Below are positions 52,953-61,570 of a stretch of DNA of 64,000 nucleotides, one piece after another. Position numbers and translations under genes: made by a program. How positions within the stretch are numbered: position 1 is the first letter of the stretch; every line of letters begins with the position of its first letter. The notes under the pieces were generated by a model that saw only the letters and a list, made by a program, of their open reading frames with translations, searched no databases and was not told the DNA's origin. Source of the stretch: Noviherbaspirillum aerium (GTDB lineage: Bacteria; Pseudomonadota; Gammaproteobacteria; Burkholderiales; Burkholderiaceae_D); assembly GCF_008929045.1 (NCBI RefSeq), contig NZ_VFAH01000022.1, forward strand, positions 25,303 through 89,302. Reading direction: 5' to 3'.

Positions 52953-53405
52953 TCAGTAGCGGTAGGGGTTGTTTGGCCGACGGTCATAGCGGTTGGCAAT
53001 GCCGTCGCCATCGCGGTCGCGATCCGCATAGTTGGGAACGCCGTCCCTGTCCCGGTCATGCCTGCCATGATGTCCATGCTGGTGCCGCCACCCATGATTG
53101 TCGACATGACGCGGACCGACATAAACCGGCTGCGGCTGCACATAGACAGGGGCCGGCTGCACGTAGACCGGACGGGGATGTACATACACCGGACGCGGCT
53201 GAACATACACAGGCGCCGGCTGCACATAGACAGGCTGCGGCTGTACATATACCGGACCCGGTTGAACATAGACAGGGGCGGGACGGACATACGGACCCGG
53301 AATATCGATATTGATGCCTACGTCAACCCGGGCATGGGCAACATTGGCCGACACCAGCAGCGCCAGGCCGGCGAGCGAGCCGAGGACGCCTATGGTTTTA
53401 TTCAT
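52953..53405 (-). CDS. exported PxPVYVQ-repeat protein with Ca-binding-like tail
   Basis: 150-aa protein. A signal peptide (MNKTIGVLGSLAGLALLVSANVAHA) is followed by eight copies of the heptad P-x-P-V-Y-V-Q/H (residues about 42-97). A His/Arg/Asp region follows, ending with DRDGVPNYADRDRDGDGIANRYDRRPNNPYRY, which has the D-x-D-x-D-G-x-x-N spacing of thrombospondin type 3 calcium loops. AAGGAGATGGATC precedes the ATG. Similar Burkholderiales proteins are annotated only as hypothetical. Periplasmic or surface location is likely; the heptad could form an extended polyproline rod. Confidence 0.8.
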   Translation of the reverse strand: MNKTIGVLGSLAGLALLVSANVAHARVDVGINIDIPGPYVRPAPVYVQPGPVYVQPQPVYVQPAPVYVQPRPVYVHPRPVYVQPAPVYVQPQPVYVGPRHVDNHGWRHQHGHHGRHDRDRDGVPNYADRDRDGDGIANRYDRRPNNPYRY

Positions 53406-53510
53406 GATCCATCTCCTTGGTAGATGTCGATATTACATACTAAGCGCGTACGCATATCCATAGATTTCGCGTAAGGAGTGTTACAAGTTGTTTCCTAGTC
53501 TTGACGAAAG

Positions 53511-56500
53511 TTATTTTAGGGAAAACTCCACGCGGCTACCGCTGGCGCTGTCAGATTTCCCGATTCTCGGCGCAACGATAAACAGTCTTTCCGGCGGCAC
53601 CTGGCCTTTTTCCTGTAGCCACGCTTTCGTATTCTGGGCGCGCTGGTTGCCCAGCGCGATCAAGTCATCTTCATCAACCTCCGCGTTGGCGATGATCAGT
53701 TTCTCCATCTCACCAACGGGAATGCTTTTGGGCAGGCCGAGCACATTGCGCGGCTTTGGAAATTTTTCGTCGCGGTAGACACGTGTCACGAGGTCTGCGT
53801 ATTCATCCGGCCGCACGGTGATTCCCGCAGCTTCCTGGGATCCTGCGCGGATGCCGGCATCACGCAGTTTCAGTGACCTGACCCGGCGTTCCAGATAGGT
53901 TCGCTTCAGGCCTTCGCGGTCTGCTTCCGGATCGACCTGACCGCCAATTTCCAGTCTGAGGTTCGGCCGTTCGCTTAGAGCGCGGGCAAGGGAACGAAGC
54001 TTGTCTTCGCCTGCGGACGGTATCGTGGCGCGGCCGGGTTCATATTCGATCGATGACAGTTCCGCACCGCCGCCGAACAGCGAGCCCAGCAGCGCGAAGG
54101 GCTGGGTGGCCGCCTTCAGAATGGCATTGCCGATGACTTTCAAGAGCACGCCGCCGATGGAAAACTGCGGGTCGTCGAGTGAGCCGCCAATCGGCAGATT
54201 CAGATCGATCACGCCGTTGCGGTCGCGCAGCAACGCGATGGCGAACTGCACGGGTAGCTTGGTTGCGTTTGGACTGTCGACCTTGTTGCCGAAGGTGAGC
54301 TGTTCGAGAATCAGGCGGTTCTCGGCAGTCAGATTGCGCTGGTCGACGCGGTAGGCGACTTCGAACGAAAGCTTGCCTTTCTCGATACCGTAGCCGACAT
54401 AGCGGCCCGAATAGGCGGAAAGCGGTGCAAGTTCCATCCCGCGAACGTTTGCCTTGAGGTCAAGGAAAAGATCGCCGCGCAAGGGGTTGATGCTGCCGGT
54501 AACGGCCAACGGTGCGCCATTGACCTCGCCGCGCATGTCGACTTCCGCGTTTCCGCCCGCAATTGATGAAAGGCCGGTAACCGCTCCGCCGAAATTGGCC
54601 AGCGTGGTGGAGTAGTTCGGACGGATGAAGTTGTCGGTGAACCGTACGCGTCCGCCTTGCAAGGTCAGCTTGCGAATGGTAATTGGCGGCAAGGCAGAAG
54701 CCTTGGCGCCACTTGCCTTGGCGTCGGTGAGCGATGGCCGAGCTGGCGAGGATGCGGTGACTGCGTTGCCGGCATTGTTCGCAGAGGTTGCATTGGCAAC
54801 CGAAGCCTTGGCAACTCCCTTGCCGCTTTTTTCAGCATCGCGCTCCGTCAGGCTGCGGCCGCTCCCCGCCTCTCCGCGAGCAATGTCCTGCAAATTGATG
54901 CGTCCGTTGGGATCAATGATCACGCGCGCGAAGAAGTCGCCCAACGCCACCTGGTCTGCGGTAAAGGCAAATGGAGCAAGACGCACATCCATTCCGCCGA
55001 CAAACAGCGATTTCCAGCGCAGAAAATCATTGCCGCTCAGCTTGTCGACCGTGGCCAGATTGCCCAGCGTGAGGTCGCCCTTGAATCCTCCCTGCAGCGC
55101 GTTATCCTTTGCGGCGGCAAGCTGCAGGCGTCCCGAGGCCGCGAGGTTGGCACGGGTCAACTTGAGATTGATGTGATCGGTGATATACGGTTGCAAGGGC
55201 AGGACATCGATCCCCTTGATATCGACGGCGATATCCGCCTGCAGCGGTGCGATGCCGACGTTGCCATCAAGTGAAAGCGATCCGCCTTGATTGACGTTGG
55301 CTTTCAGCGCCAGCGGACTGGGAACGGTGCCAGGCTTATTCGACAGGTTCTTCAGGGAAGCGCTGAGCGGGGATAGTGTCATCACCGCCGGTTCGGCGTG
55401 ATTGCGGTCTTCCACGCGGGCCGACCAGTTCTCGATGTTGACTGCACCGATGGATACCTGAAGTCCGGGTGCGGACTTCGTCTCGGCCGCGTCAGACTTG
55501 GTCGTCTCGGGAGGTGCGATGGGAGAGCCGGTTGCTAACGCCTTGTCCTGGAGCAGCATAAAGGCGGCGCTGTCGGAACGTGCTTCCGCAATGTTGATCG
55601 TATTGCGCCGCACATCGAGGTCGAGTTTCCTGAGCGTTAGATTGAGCTTTTCAATGTCGGCTTGCATGGGGCGGGCTGCTGCTTCATCTGCATAATGAAG
55701 AACAGCGTTGCTGACCGCAATTTCACCGATGGCGATACGGGGAGACGTACTTTCATTTGAAGCCGGCCGCATCTTCTTTGGATCGGGCTCCTTCGATTGC
55801 GCGGCTGTCAGCAGCCGTTCGATGTTGGTACGCCCGTCGCTGCCGCGCACCAGCTTTGTCTGGAACCCGTCCAGAGCGATACGCGCCACGCTGATCCTAT
55901 CGCCGAACACCGGCGTCTCCCGGAGCTCGACAGCAAGTTTCGCAAGCTTGGCAATCGATTTTCCGTCTGGCTCGCTGATCTGGAGCGAGGTCAGCGAGCT
56001 AGTGCCGCTAAGCGTGACCGCGGCTGGCTTGCCTTCCGGCTGCAGGAATTTGGCCTGCATGCTCATGCTCAGTTTTGCGCTCGGCACCTTGATCCGTGAC
56101 TGAAACGGAAGATATTCGACGAAACGGGTCAGATCGAAGTTGTCCAGGTTCAGATCGACGACTGCATCCCTCGTGCTGGCAAACGGACGTGCCTTTCCCT
56201 TGATGAGTACCGGGGTGTCGTTGACTTTGGCGGCAAGCAGTGGTTCGACGAAAATCTGCACTTCGGAAGGCAGCGAGGAAATGAAGGGAATTCCGAGGCG
56301 GAGATCGCCGACCACGTGCCTGGTACGAACCGGCTTGTCGTCGAACTCGATCCTGCCCCGATCAATCTGGATATTGTTGATCGAAAAACGTGCCGGCTCA
56401 TCGGAAGGCGGCTGTTCTGAGAGTGCCGTGATGATATCGTCGACGTTGTAGCGATTGGCATCCAGACGGACGATGCGTACCTGCGGCGCTGTAATGTTCA

Positions 56501-56900
56501 ACTCCTGTATTACAGGAGCCATGCGGAAAAGCGATTCGCTGGAAAGATCCAGCACCAGTGTTTCGATGTCGGCGAAGAGATTCTTGCCGTCGGTTTCGTA
56601 TAACCGGAATCCGTGCGCGTTCAGTTTCAGCGTGAAGGGATTGAAGCGGACCTTTTCAATGCTTGCGTGGCGCTTGAATTTTTCTGCAAATATTGCCTCG
56701 GCCCGGGACTTGATGACCAGGGGAAGCAGCAGGAAGCCGGCCACCGTATAAAGAGTCAGCAGGCTTACCAGCGCCAGCGCGATGCGGTAAAGAAAACGCT
56801 GCCTGCCTGTGGCAGGCGGCCAGACACGGGATGTATATTTTTTCAACATGGCATCGAAAGAGAAGTCTTTCGATTCTACCAGTCGTTTCCTGTACGCCAT
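53511..56900 (-). CDS. DUF748 (AsmA-like) giant envelope protein
   Basis: 1129-aa protein with one N-terminal membrane anchor (RIALALVSLLTLYTVAGFLLLPLVI, residues about 39-63), then AsmA-like beta-repeats (FNPFTLKLNAHGFRLYETDGKNLFADIETL) throughout. The DUF748 C-terminus includes GGAELSSIEYEPGRATIPSAGEDKLRSLARALSERPNLRLEIGGQVD. It spans the periplasm and belongs to the bridge-like lipid-transfer clan (TamB/YhdP/AsmA relatives). Start is uncertain: the ATG at 56900 or an ATG 17 codons later (MLKKYTSRVW); neither has a clear SD. It is the second AsmA-clan protein in the window. No partner gene is adjacent. Confidence 0.85.
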   Translation of the reverse strand: MAYRKRLVESKDFSFDAMLKKYTSRVWPPATGRQRFLYRIALALVSLLTLYTVAGFLLLPLVIKSRAEAIFAEKFKRHASIEKVRFNPFTLKLNAHGFRLYETDGKNLFADIETLVLDLSSESLFRMAPVIQELNITAPQVRIVRLDANRYNVDDIITALSEQPPSDEPARFSINNIQIDRGRIEFDDKPVRTRHVVGDLRLGIPFISSLPSEVQIFVEPLLAAKVNDTPVLIKGKARPFASTRDAVVDLNLDNFDLTRFVEYLPFQSRIKVPSAKLSMSMQAKFLQPEGKPAAVTLSGTSSLTSLQISEPDGKSIAKLAKLAVELRETPVFGDRISVARIALDGFQTKLVRGSDGRTNIERLLTAAQSKEPDPKKMRPASNESTSPRIAIGEIAVSNAVLHYADEAAARPMQADIEKLNLTLRKLDLDVRRNTINIAEARSDSAAFMLLQDKALATGSPIAPPETTKSDAAETKSAPGLQVSIGAVNIENWSARVEDRNHAEPAVMTLSPLSASLKNLSNKPGTVPSPLALKANVNQGGSLSLDGNVGIAPLQADIAVDIKGIDVLPLQPYITDHINLKLTRANLAASGRLQLAAAKDNALQGGFKGDLTLGNLATVDKLSGNDFLRWKSLFVGGMDVRLAPFAFTADQVALGDFFARVIIDPNGRINLQDIARGEAGSGRSLTERDAEKSGKGVAKASVANATSANNAGNAVTASSPARPSLTDAKASGAKASALPPITIRKLTLQGGRVRFTDNFIRPNYSTTLANFGGAVTGLSSIAGGNAEVDMRGEVNGAPLAVTGSINPLRGDLFLDLKANVRGMELAPLSAYSGRYVGYGIEKGKLSFEVAYRVDQRNLTAENRLILEQLTFGNKVDSPNATKLPVQFAIALLRDRNGVIDLNLPIGGSLDDPQFSIGGVLLKVIGNAILKAATQPFALLGSLFGGGAELSSIEYEPGRATIPSAGEDKLRSLARALSERPNLRLEIGGQVDPEADREGLKRTYLERRVRSLKLRDAGIRAGSQEAAGITVRPDEYADLVTRVYRDEKFPKPRNVLGLPKSIPVGEMEKLIIANAEVDEDDLIALGNQRAQNTKAWLQEKGQVPPERLFIVAPRIGKSDSASGSRVEFSLK

Positions 56901-56958
56901 GCAGCGGCCGGCACGCGTTACATCAAGTTACCGTGCCGGACTGCGATGCAAACGGTTT

Positions 56959-57417
56959 TCAGGTCGAACGCGGCGGCAATACTGATATCTGTTGCAATTT
57001 GTCGAGGCTGACGGGTTTTACCCAATGAAGGTCGAAGCCCGCGGCATCCGCCAGCTGCTTGTCCTGCTCGCCGCCCCATCCTGTCATCGCGACCAGCACC
57101 AGCGCTTGCTGGTCCGTTGCGGTACGCATCTGGCGCGCCACTTCATAACCGTCCATGTCGGGCAGGCTGATGTCGAGGAGTACGACGTCCGGCTGACAAC
57201 GGGCACGCTCCGCGAGCGCCGTACTACCCTGGTTGGCAACAAAAACTTCATGGCCCAGCAGGCGCAGGAGTTCGGCAGTGGACTGTGCGGCATCATCGTT
57301 ATCATCGACAACCAGTACGCGACGTGACTTCGAGGACGACAGTCCGGCGGAGGCGCCTTCATTGTGTCCTTGTGTTTGGTTTGCCAGTACGAAGGCGCTA
57401 GAGATGTCTTTCAGCAT
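56959..57417 (-). CDS. stand-alone response regulator receiver protein
   Basis: 152-aa protein: about 30 disordered residues, then one receiver domain with acidic pocket Asp38/Asp39 (VVDDNDDA), phospho-acceptor Asp82 (VLLDISLPD), Thr112 and Lys134 (WVKP). No output domain, so a CheY-like or phosphorelay protein. The domain is of the same style as the receiver in the hybrid kinase at 38.5-41.3 kb (LLDI-LP-DGY). A weak GTGG-type upstream; the ATG at 57417 is used. Cognate kinase unknown. Confidence 0.9.
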   Translation of the reverse strand: MLKDISSAFVLANQTQGHNEGASAGLSSSKSRRVLVVDDNDDAAQSTAELLRLLGHEVFVANQGSTALAERARCQPDVVLLDISLPDMDGYEVARQMRTATDQQALVLVAMTGWGGEQDKQLADAAGFDLHWVKPVSLDKLQQISVLPPRST

Positions 57418-57553
57418 GGCGGTGGGAATGGATCCGTAGCGAGTGATAAATTGTTTTCAATAGTGTGGGTTATCTTTTAACCGATCGCGCCGGGTGAGAG
57501 ATTAAGATTCCGCAAAAGTGCCGGTTATAGCGTTGCAAGCAAACTATTCAGAT

Positions 57554-57573
57554 ATATCGTAAAGTAGCGATAT
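57554..57573. promoter_or_regulatory. candidate ArsR-family operator
   Basis: ATATCG-taaagtag-CGATAT, a 6-bp inverted repeat with 8-base gap, about 80 bases before the ArsR gene start. The half ATATCGTAA recurs at 58023-58031 before the Old Yellow Enzyme gene. Confidence 0.45.
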
Positions 57574-57650
57574 TCACTCTTCGGACAATTGACACAATTG
57601 GCCGTCAGGGACATCCACTTTCGGTATGGAATTAATCCAACTGCAATCCA

Positions 57651-57947
57651 ATGGATATCGACGTTATACACAAGGCGCTGGCCAATCCGGTTCGCCGCCA
57701 GATCCTTGAGTGGCTCAAGGCACCAGAGGAATATTTTTCCCATCAGGCGCATCCACTTGCCTTGGGTGTGTGCGCCGGGATGATCGATGCGCGTACCGGC
57801 TTGTCCCAGTCCACCGTATCCGCTCATCTTGCAGTCCTGCAGCGAGCAGGTCTCGTCACCAGCTGTCGCGAAGGGCAATGGATTTTTTTCAAAAGAAATG
57901 AAACGACGATCAAGGCATTTCTTGAATGCCTGAACAGCGGGCTATGA
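57651..57947 (+). CDS. ArsR-family transcriptional regulator
   Basis: 98-aa winged-helix regulator (MDIDVIHKALANPVRRQILEWLKAPEEYF; recognition helix SQSTVSAHLAVLQRAGLVTSCREGQWIFFKRNE). The metal-binding ELCVCDL of classical ArsR is absent; a single Cys (GVCAGMIDARTGLS) may sense electrophiles or thiols instead. It lies 100 bases upstream of an Old Yellow Enzyme gene, the kind of pair in which a redox-sensitive repressor controls an enone reductase. Operator-like ATATCGTAA motifs precede both genes. Confidence 0.9.
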   Translation: MDIDVIHKALANPVRRQILEWLKAPEEYFSHQAHPLALGVCAGMIDARTGLSQSTVSAHLAVLQRAGLVTSCREGQWIFFKRNETTIKAFLECLNSGL

Positions 57948-58022
57948 ACCTATAGCAACAGAACTACAGTGCGCGTCCTTGATCGCCGATTCATCCAACC
58001 ACGTTAGCGTTTTGCCATCGCA

Positions 58023-58031
58023 ATATCGTAA
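58023..58031 (+). promoter_or_regulatory. ArsR operator-like half site before the OYE gene
   Basis: ATATCGTAA, identical to 57554-57562, 19 bases before the start codon of the Old Yellow Enzyme gene. Suggests shared control by the upstream ArsR protein. Confidence 0.4.
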
Positions 58032-58049
58032 CTATTTCAATGAGGTTTT

Positions 58050-59120
58050 ATGACGACTCTTTTCGATCCTCTCCAGGCAGGTGACTTGAACCTGCCCAAT
58101 CGCATCATCATGGCGCCGCTGACGCGCTCGCGCGCCGTCGGGGCGGGGCGCGTGCCCAATGCGCTGATGGCGCAGTACTATGTGCAGCGCGCCTCCGCCG
58201 GACTCATTATTTCCGAGGCAACAGCGGTCATGCCGCAGGGAGTCGGTTATGCTGACACGCCCGGTATCTGGTCTGAAGAGCAAGTACAGGGCTGGAAGCA
58301 GGTGACCGATGCCGTGCATGCCGCCGGCGGACGCATCATGCTTCAACTCTGGCATGTTGGCCGCATTTCGGATCCGGTCTTCCTTGACGGCCAGTTGCCG
58401 GTAGCGCCAAGCGCAATTGCGGCGTCCGGTCATGTGAGCCTTATTCGCCCGCAGCGTCCGTATGTGACTCCGCGTGAGCTGGCTCTCGAAGAGATTCCAG
58501 AAATTATTGCCGCATACCGCAAGGGTGCTGAAAACGCCAAGTTGGCTGGATTCGATGGGGTCGAAATTCATGGTGCCAATGGCTATCTGCTGGATCAATT
58601 CCTGCAGGACAGCACAAACAAGCGATCCGATGCCTACGGCGGAAGCATCGAGAACCGGGCGCGCCTGCTCCTTGAGATTACTGATGCCTGTATCGAAGTA
58701 TGGGGAGCGGGTCGGGTCGGCATGCACCTGGCACCGCGCAGCGACGCTCATACCATGGGAGATTCGAATCCTGCTGCAACGTTTGGTTATGTCGCGCGCG
58801 AACTTGGCAGGCGCAAGATTGCGTTTATCTGCGCACGCGAGTCGCTCGGCGACAATCGGCTTGGTCCCGAGCTTAAGGCGGCGTTCGGCGGGGTCTATAT
58901 AGCAAACGAAAAAATGACCAGAGAAAGCGCGGAAAGTTTGATTTCCTCCGGGGAAGCCGATGCCGTGGCGTTCGGAAAACTCTTTATTGCGAATCCCGAC
59001 CTGCCGCGCCGATTCCATATCGGCGCTTCGCTGAACGTACCCAAGCCGGAGACCTTCTATCATCCCTCACCCGAGGGTTATATCGACTATCCGGCATTGG
59101 CAGACTCGTCAGCCGCATAG
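58050..59120 (+). CDS. Old Yellow Enzyme-family alkene reductase (NemA-like)
   Basis: 356-aa FMN-dependent ene-reductase that reduces activated C=C bonds of enones, nitro-compounds and similar electrophiles using NAD(P)H. Visible are the N-terminal FDPLQAGDLNLPNRIIMAPLTRSRA, substrate-binding His174 and Asn177 in IHGANGYLLDQF, TNKRSDAYGGSIENRARLLLE, the LAPRSDAHTMGDSN stretch and AFGKLFIANPDLPRR. Matches the classical OYE/NemA group by length and motifs. Follows the ArsR regulator and is probably induced by electrophiles. A family B hairpin follows the stop and may terminate the transcript. Confidence 0.94.
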   Translation: MTTLFDPLQAGDLNLPNRIIMAPLTRSRAVGAGRVPNALMAQYYVQRASAGLIISEATAVMPQGVGYADTPGIWSEEQVQGWKQVTDAVHAAGGRIMLQLWHVGRISDPVFLDGQLPVAPSAIAASGHVSLIRPQRPYVTPRELALEEIPEIIAAYRKGAENAKLAGFDGVEIHGANGYLLDQFLQDSTNKRSDAYGGSIENRARLLLEITDACIEVWGAGRVGMHLAPRSDAHTMGDSNPAATFGYVARELGRRKIAFICARESLGDNRLGPELKAAFGGVYIANEKMTRESAESLISSGEADAVAFGKLFIANPDLPRRFHIGASLNVPKPETFYHPSPEGYIDYPALADSSAA

Positions 59121-59146
59121 CTGTTGACTGCAATGACATTGCGCCA

Positions 59147-59210
59147 AGAGCGTTTTTACCTTGACCGGCCTGCCTCGGCCTCGACCAGGCCGGTAGGGTG
59201 GAAACGCTCT
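59147..59210. repeat. family B palindrome, copy 2 (simple hairpin)
   Basis: A 64-bp near-perfect hairpin: AGAGCGTTTTTACCTTGACCGG..CCGGTAGGGTGGAAACGCTCT with a CG-rich apex. It directly abuts the start of the decayed GGDEF gene and lies after the OYE stop. It could end OYE transcription. Confidence 0.75.
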
Positions 59211-59211
59211 C

Positions 59212-59725
59212 GTCATTCAACAAATCGCCCGCGGATGCCGGGAGTTGCAACGTCGAGCCTTGGCATTGGAAACGGCATCAAAGACCGATGCGCAGACCGG
59301 AGCATTGAACCGCGCGGGCTTCGAGGAAGCACTTGAGCGTTTGCTGAAGAATACCCGCTCCATCAGCGTCGTGATGGTGCTGGATCTGGACGGATTCAAG
59401 GCGGTGAGTGATGCTGCCGGACATAAGGCCGGCGATGAGTTCGGTATTCTCGTCTCGGGGTTGGTTAGCTGCTGGAGATGCGGAATGGCTTGCTTGCAAG
59501 GTTTTGCAAGCGATTGGTGCGGTGCGCATTCCGGATCATCTTCATCTCCGCGTGACCGGCAGTATCGTAATTTGTGTTCACCACGATGTCTTCACGAACG
59601 CACCTTCCCTGATCATGGAACGAGCGGACGAGCTCATGTACGAGGCAAAGCGCGCCGGGAAGAATCAGTACAAGACCGCATTTGATTCCACACTCCTGCG
59701 TACGAGATCTGACAGCGCGGCATAA
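59212..59725 (+). pseudogene. decayed GGDEF (diguanylate cyclase) gene fragment
   Basis: Frame 1 from the edge of the hairpin reads VIQQIARGCRELQRRALALETASKTDAQTGALNRAGFEEALERLLKNTRSISVVMVLDLDGFKAVSDAAGHKAGDEFGILVSGL. It shows the GGDEF N-lobe signature (TDxxTGxxNR; DLDxFKxxND..GH..GD), but the 20-25 residues that should separate GHxxGD from GGDEF are missing, so the loop reads AGDEFG. After about 59455 the sense shifts to another frame (LAAGDAEWLACKVLQAIGAV...SLIMERADELMYEAKRAGKNQYKTAF, the RADxALYxAKxxGKN end). The gene therefore has a 5' truncation, internal deletion and frameshift, and is not functional. Confidence 0.75.
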
Positions 59726-59743
59726 GCAAGCTCATCGTCATCG

Positions 59744-60802
59744 CTATACGACATCTACCTGGTTTGGAAGAACCTGCCGATAGCGAGCCATGCTGTTGAT
59801 GTCCAGTATGCCCAGCCAACGGGCAACCTCAACCTCCGTTTTGCCTTTCGCCAGCTGACGCAAGGCGAAGGTATGACGCAGTTTGAACACGCCGCCGCTC
59901 TCATTATCCATTCCTGCGCCCGCCAGCACGGCCTTGCATGACTCATAGCAGCCGGTGTGCGACCAGGGTTTTCCAGAGCGTGTCGATGGAAAAACGAGTT
60001 GTCCGTCAATCTTTTGAGCGGCGCGAACCTCCAGCCAGAGAGCCAGCTGGCGTCCGGCCCATTCGGCGACAGGCGTTTCGCGCGCAGGGGCATTGCCGTT
60101 GCCGGGCAATGCGAGTTTCCACGGTATGCCCGCTTTGCGTCCGCCTTCGACGCCGACCCCCTCCAGGGTCAACATCCGGACATCACCTGGAGTCAGTCCT
60201 GCACCCAGCATCAAGGCCACGGCGGTTCGGTCCCTCAGCTCCTTCCAGGTGAGCGGGCCTGAAGCCGACTCTGGCGTTCGTATCTCGGTCAGGTAACCTA
60301 TGAGGCGTTTCGCTTGCGCCTCGGTACAGTAATCCGGTAGCGGGTCACGATGACTGGCGTTCGCATAACGGTATTCGTTCATTTGCAAAAGTTCGCCCGC
60401 GGCTGGATTGGGCGTGATTCCTTCGCTCTGTGCATGGAATCGGGTTATGCGGTCGATCAATGTAAGCATGCGCCATGCATAGCGAGGAGTCAGTTCCTGC
60501 CCTTTGGTGCCCGGCCTCGCGCGGCCATTGGCATTTCCGGTGCCGCGCAAAGCCAGAAAGGTCTTGATATCTTCAGCTTCGATCGTGGCGGTATTCAGGT
60601 TTCGCGCAGCGCAATAGGCAGCGAATGCGTGCCACATCTCCTGATAGACGATCGCCGATTCATCCTTGAGCGGCCTCTCGCTCCGGGCAGTGGAGCCGGA
60701 GCGTGCCCGATGAGCCACCCATGCCCTGAAATGCTCACGCAGCTTCTCTTCAAGTGCCGTTTTGTCCTGATCTGGAAATAAGGGGATCGTCATGGATGTC
60801 AC
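59744..60802 (-). CDS. tyrosine recombinase / integrase-like protein with altered active site
   Basis: 352-aa protein. An N-terminal SAM-like DNA-binding part (residues about 50-150) precedes a catalytic domain with LRHTFALRQLAKG (Arg309, His310), W in ARWLGILDINS and the nucleophile Tyr341 in MARYRQV. The first catalytic Arg, normally in a GLR motif, is replaced: the position reads GAGLTPGDVRML (Thr204, with Arg209 five residues on). The HxLRH box begins with Lys instead of His (FKLRH). So it is either a divergent subfamily or an impaired enzyme. Solitary, beside a long inverted repeat and an AT-rich tract, as expected for an integration-linked gene. Confidence 0.8.
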   Translation of the reverse strand: MTSMTIPLFPDQDKTALEEKLREHFRAWVAHRARSGSTARSERPLKDESAIVYQEMWHAFAAYCAARNLNTATIEAEDIKTFLALRGTGNANGRARPGTKGQELTPRYAWRMLTLIDRITRFHAQSEGITPNPAAGELLQMNEYRYANASHRDPLPDYCTEAQAKRLIGYLTEIRTPESASGPLTWKELRDRTAVALMLGAGLTPGDVRMLTLEGVGVEGGRKAGIPWKLALPGNGNAPARETPVAEWAGRQLALWLEVRAAQKIDGQLVFPSTRSGKPWSHTGCYESCKAVLAGAGMDNESGGVFKLRHTFALRQLAKGKTEVEVARWLGILDINSMARYRQVLPNQVDVV

Positions 60803-61570
60803 TTTACAACTTCACTCTATGCAAGGTGTGTATTTACGCTAAAGATTCTACACTTAGGCGGCCATCCGAACTAACTGCATGCCGTTGTCGGGCACGGTTT
60901 TTACAAAACGAAAACCGTCCGGCAAATAGGGGCAGGGAATTTAAGACGACGGTTAGTTCGGATTTAGGCAGGGATCTCACTTTCTTCCACATCGCTATTC
61001 ATGCCGAGTGCATTAAGGGTGCGAACGACAAGCATATAGACAGAGTCTCCATCGGTTCTCTGGTTAAACAGATTGCGGCAGGCCCGCGAGAAAGGATGGT
61101 ATCGAACAGGAGCAATCGGCAGACAGGCGAGACGCCTTTGATGCCATCTGTAGTAATACCAGTCCTTGGATATCCGTTGTATGCGCTCGCCTATTTGCAG
61201 GCGGGCTGCTTTAGCCTCGTTCGTTGCTCTCGGGCGTTTTCAGACGCGCAAGTCTTTGCGCTCACTGGCGATGTAATGGGATGAGAACGGTGAAAGGCGC
61301 AAAAAACGATAGATATCCTGCAATGGCGGATGTCTGTTGAACTACTGCGGATTACTAGCGAGTGCCAAGCCGGACCGACCGGAAGCGCAAACGTCGAGGG
61401 AAGACAACGTTGTTGACGCCGTTTTCATCATCCCGGTTTACGCCCGGCGAGAATTCTGTTGTCTTTTATGAAAGCCATGCCCTGCGTTGGCGGGCATCCA
61501 AGCGTGACAGAGGAAGCCTCGCCAATGTAACGGTAAGGCTGCCAAAGCGGCGGTGCAATGGATTGTGTCC
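60803..61570. other. AT-richer tract without a supported gene
   Basis: About 770 bases beyond the recombinase start. A 177-codon open frame (60754-61284) overlaps the recombinase and the inverted repeat and has no protein-like composition. Nothing else recognised apart from the inverted repeat described separately. Confidence 0.5.
60864..60963. repeat. 100-bp inverted repeat beside the recombinase gene
   Basis: 12-bp perfect arms ATCCGAACTAAC (60864-60875) and GTTAGTTCGGAT (60952-60963) enclose a smaller hairpin ACGGTTTT..AAAACCGT. Its position about 60 bases before the recombinase start makes it a candidate recombination or regulatory site. Confidence 0.55.

Noticed and set aside
53109..53280. 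Short regularly spaced DNA repeats, CRISPR-like at first sight
   Set aside because: Period is 21 bases without spacers and the repeats are in frame, encoding the PxPVYVQ heptads of a secreted protein.
60864..60963. Possible integron attC site
   Set aside because: The arms CTAAC/GTTAG look similar, but the R'' (RYYYAAC) and R' (GTTRRRY) core sequences are not matched and there is no cassette array.
60754..61284. 177-codon open frame over the inverted repeat
   Set aside because: Overlaps the start of the recombinase on the other strand and includes the palindrome; composition is not protein-like.
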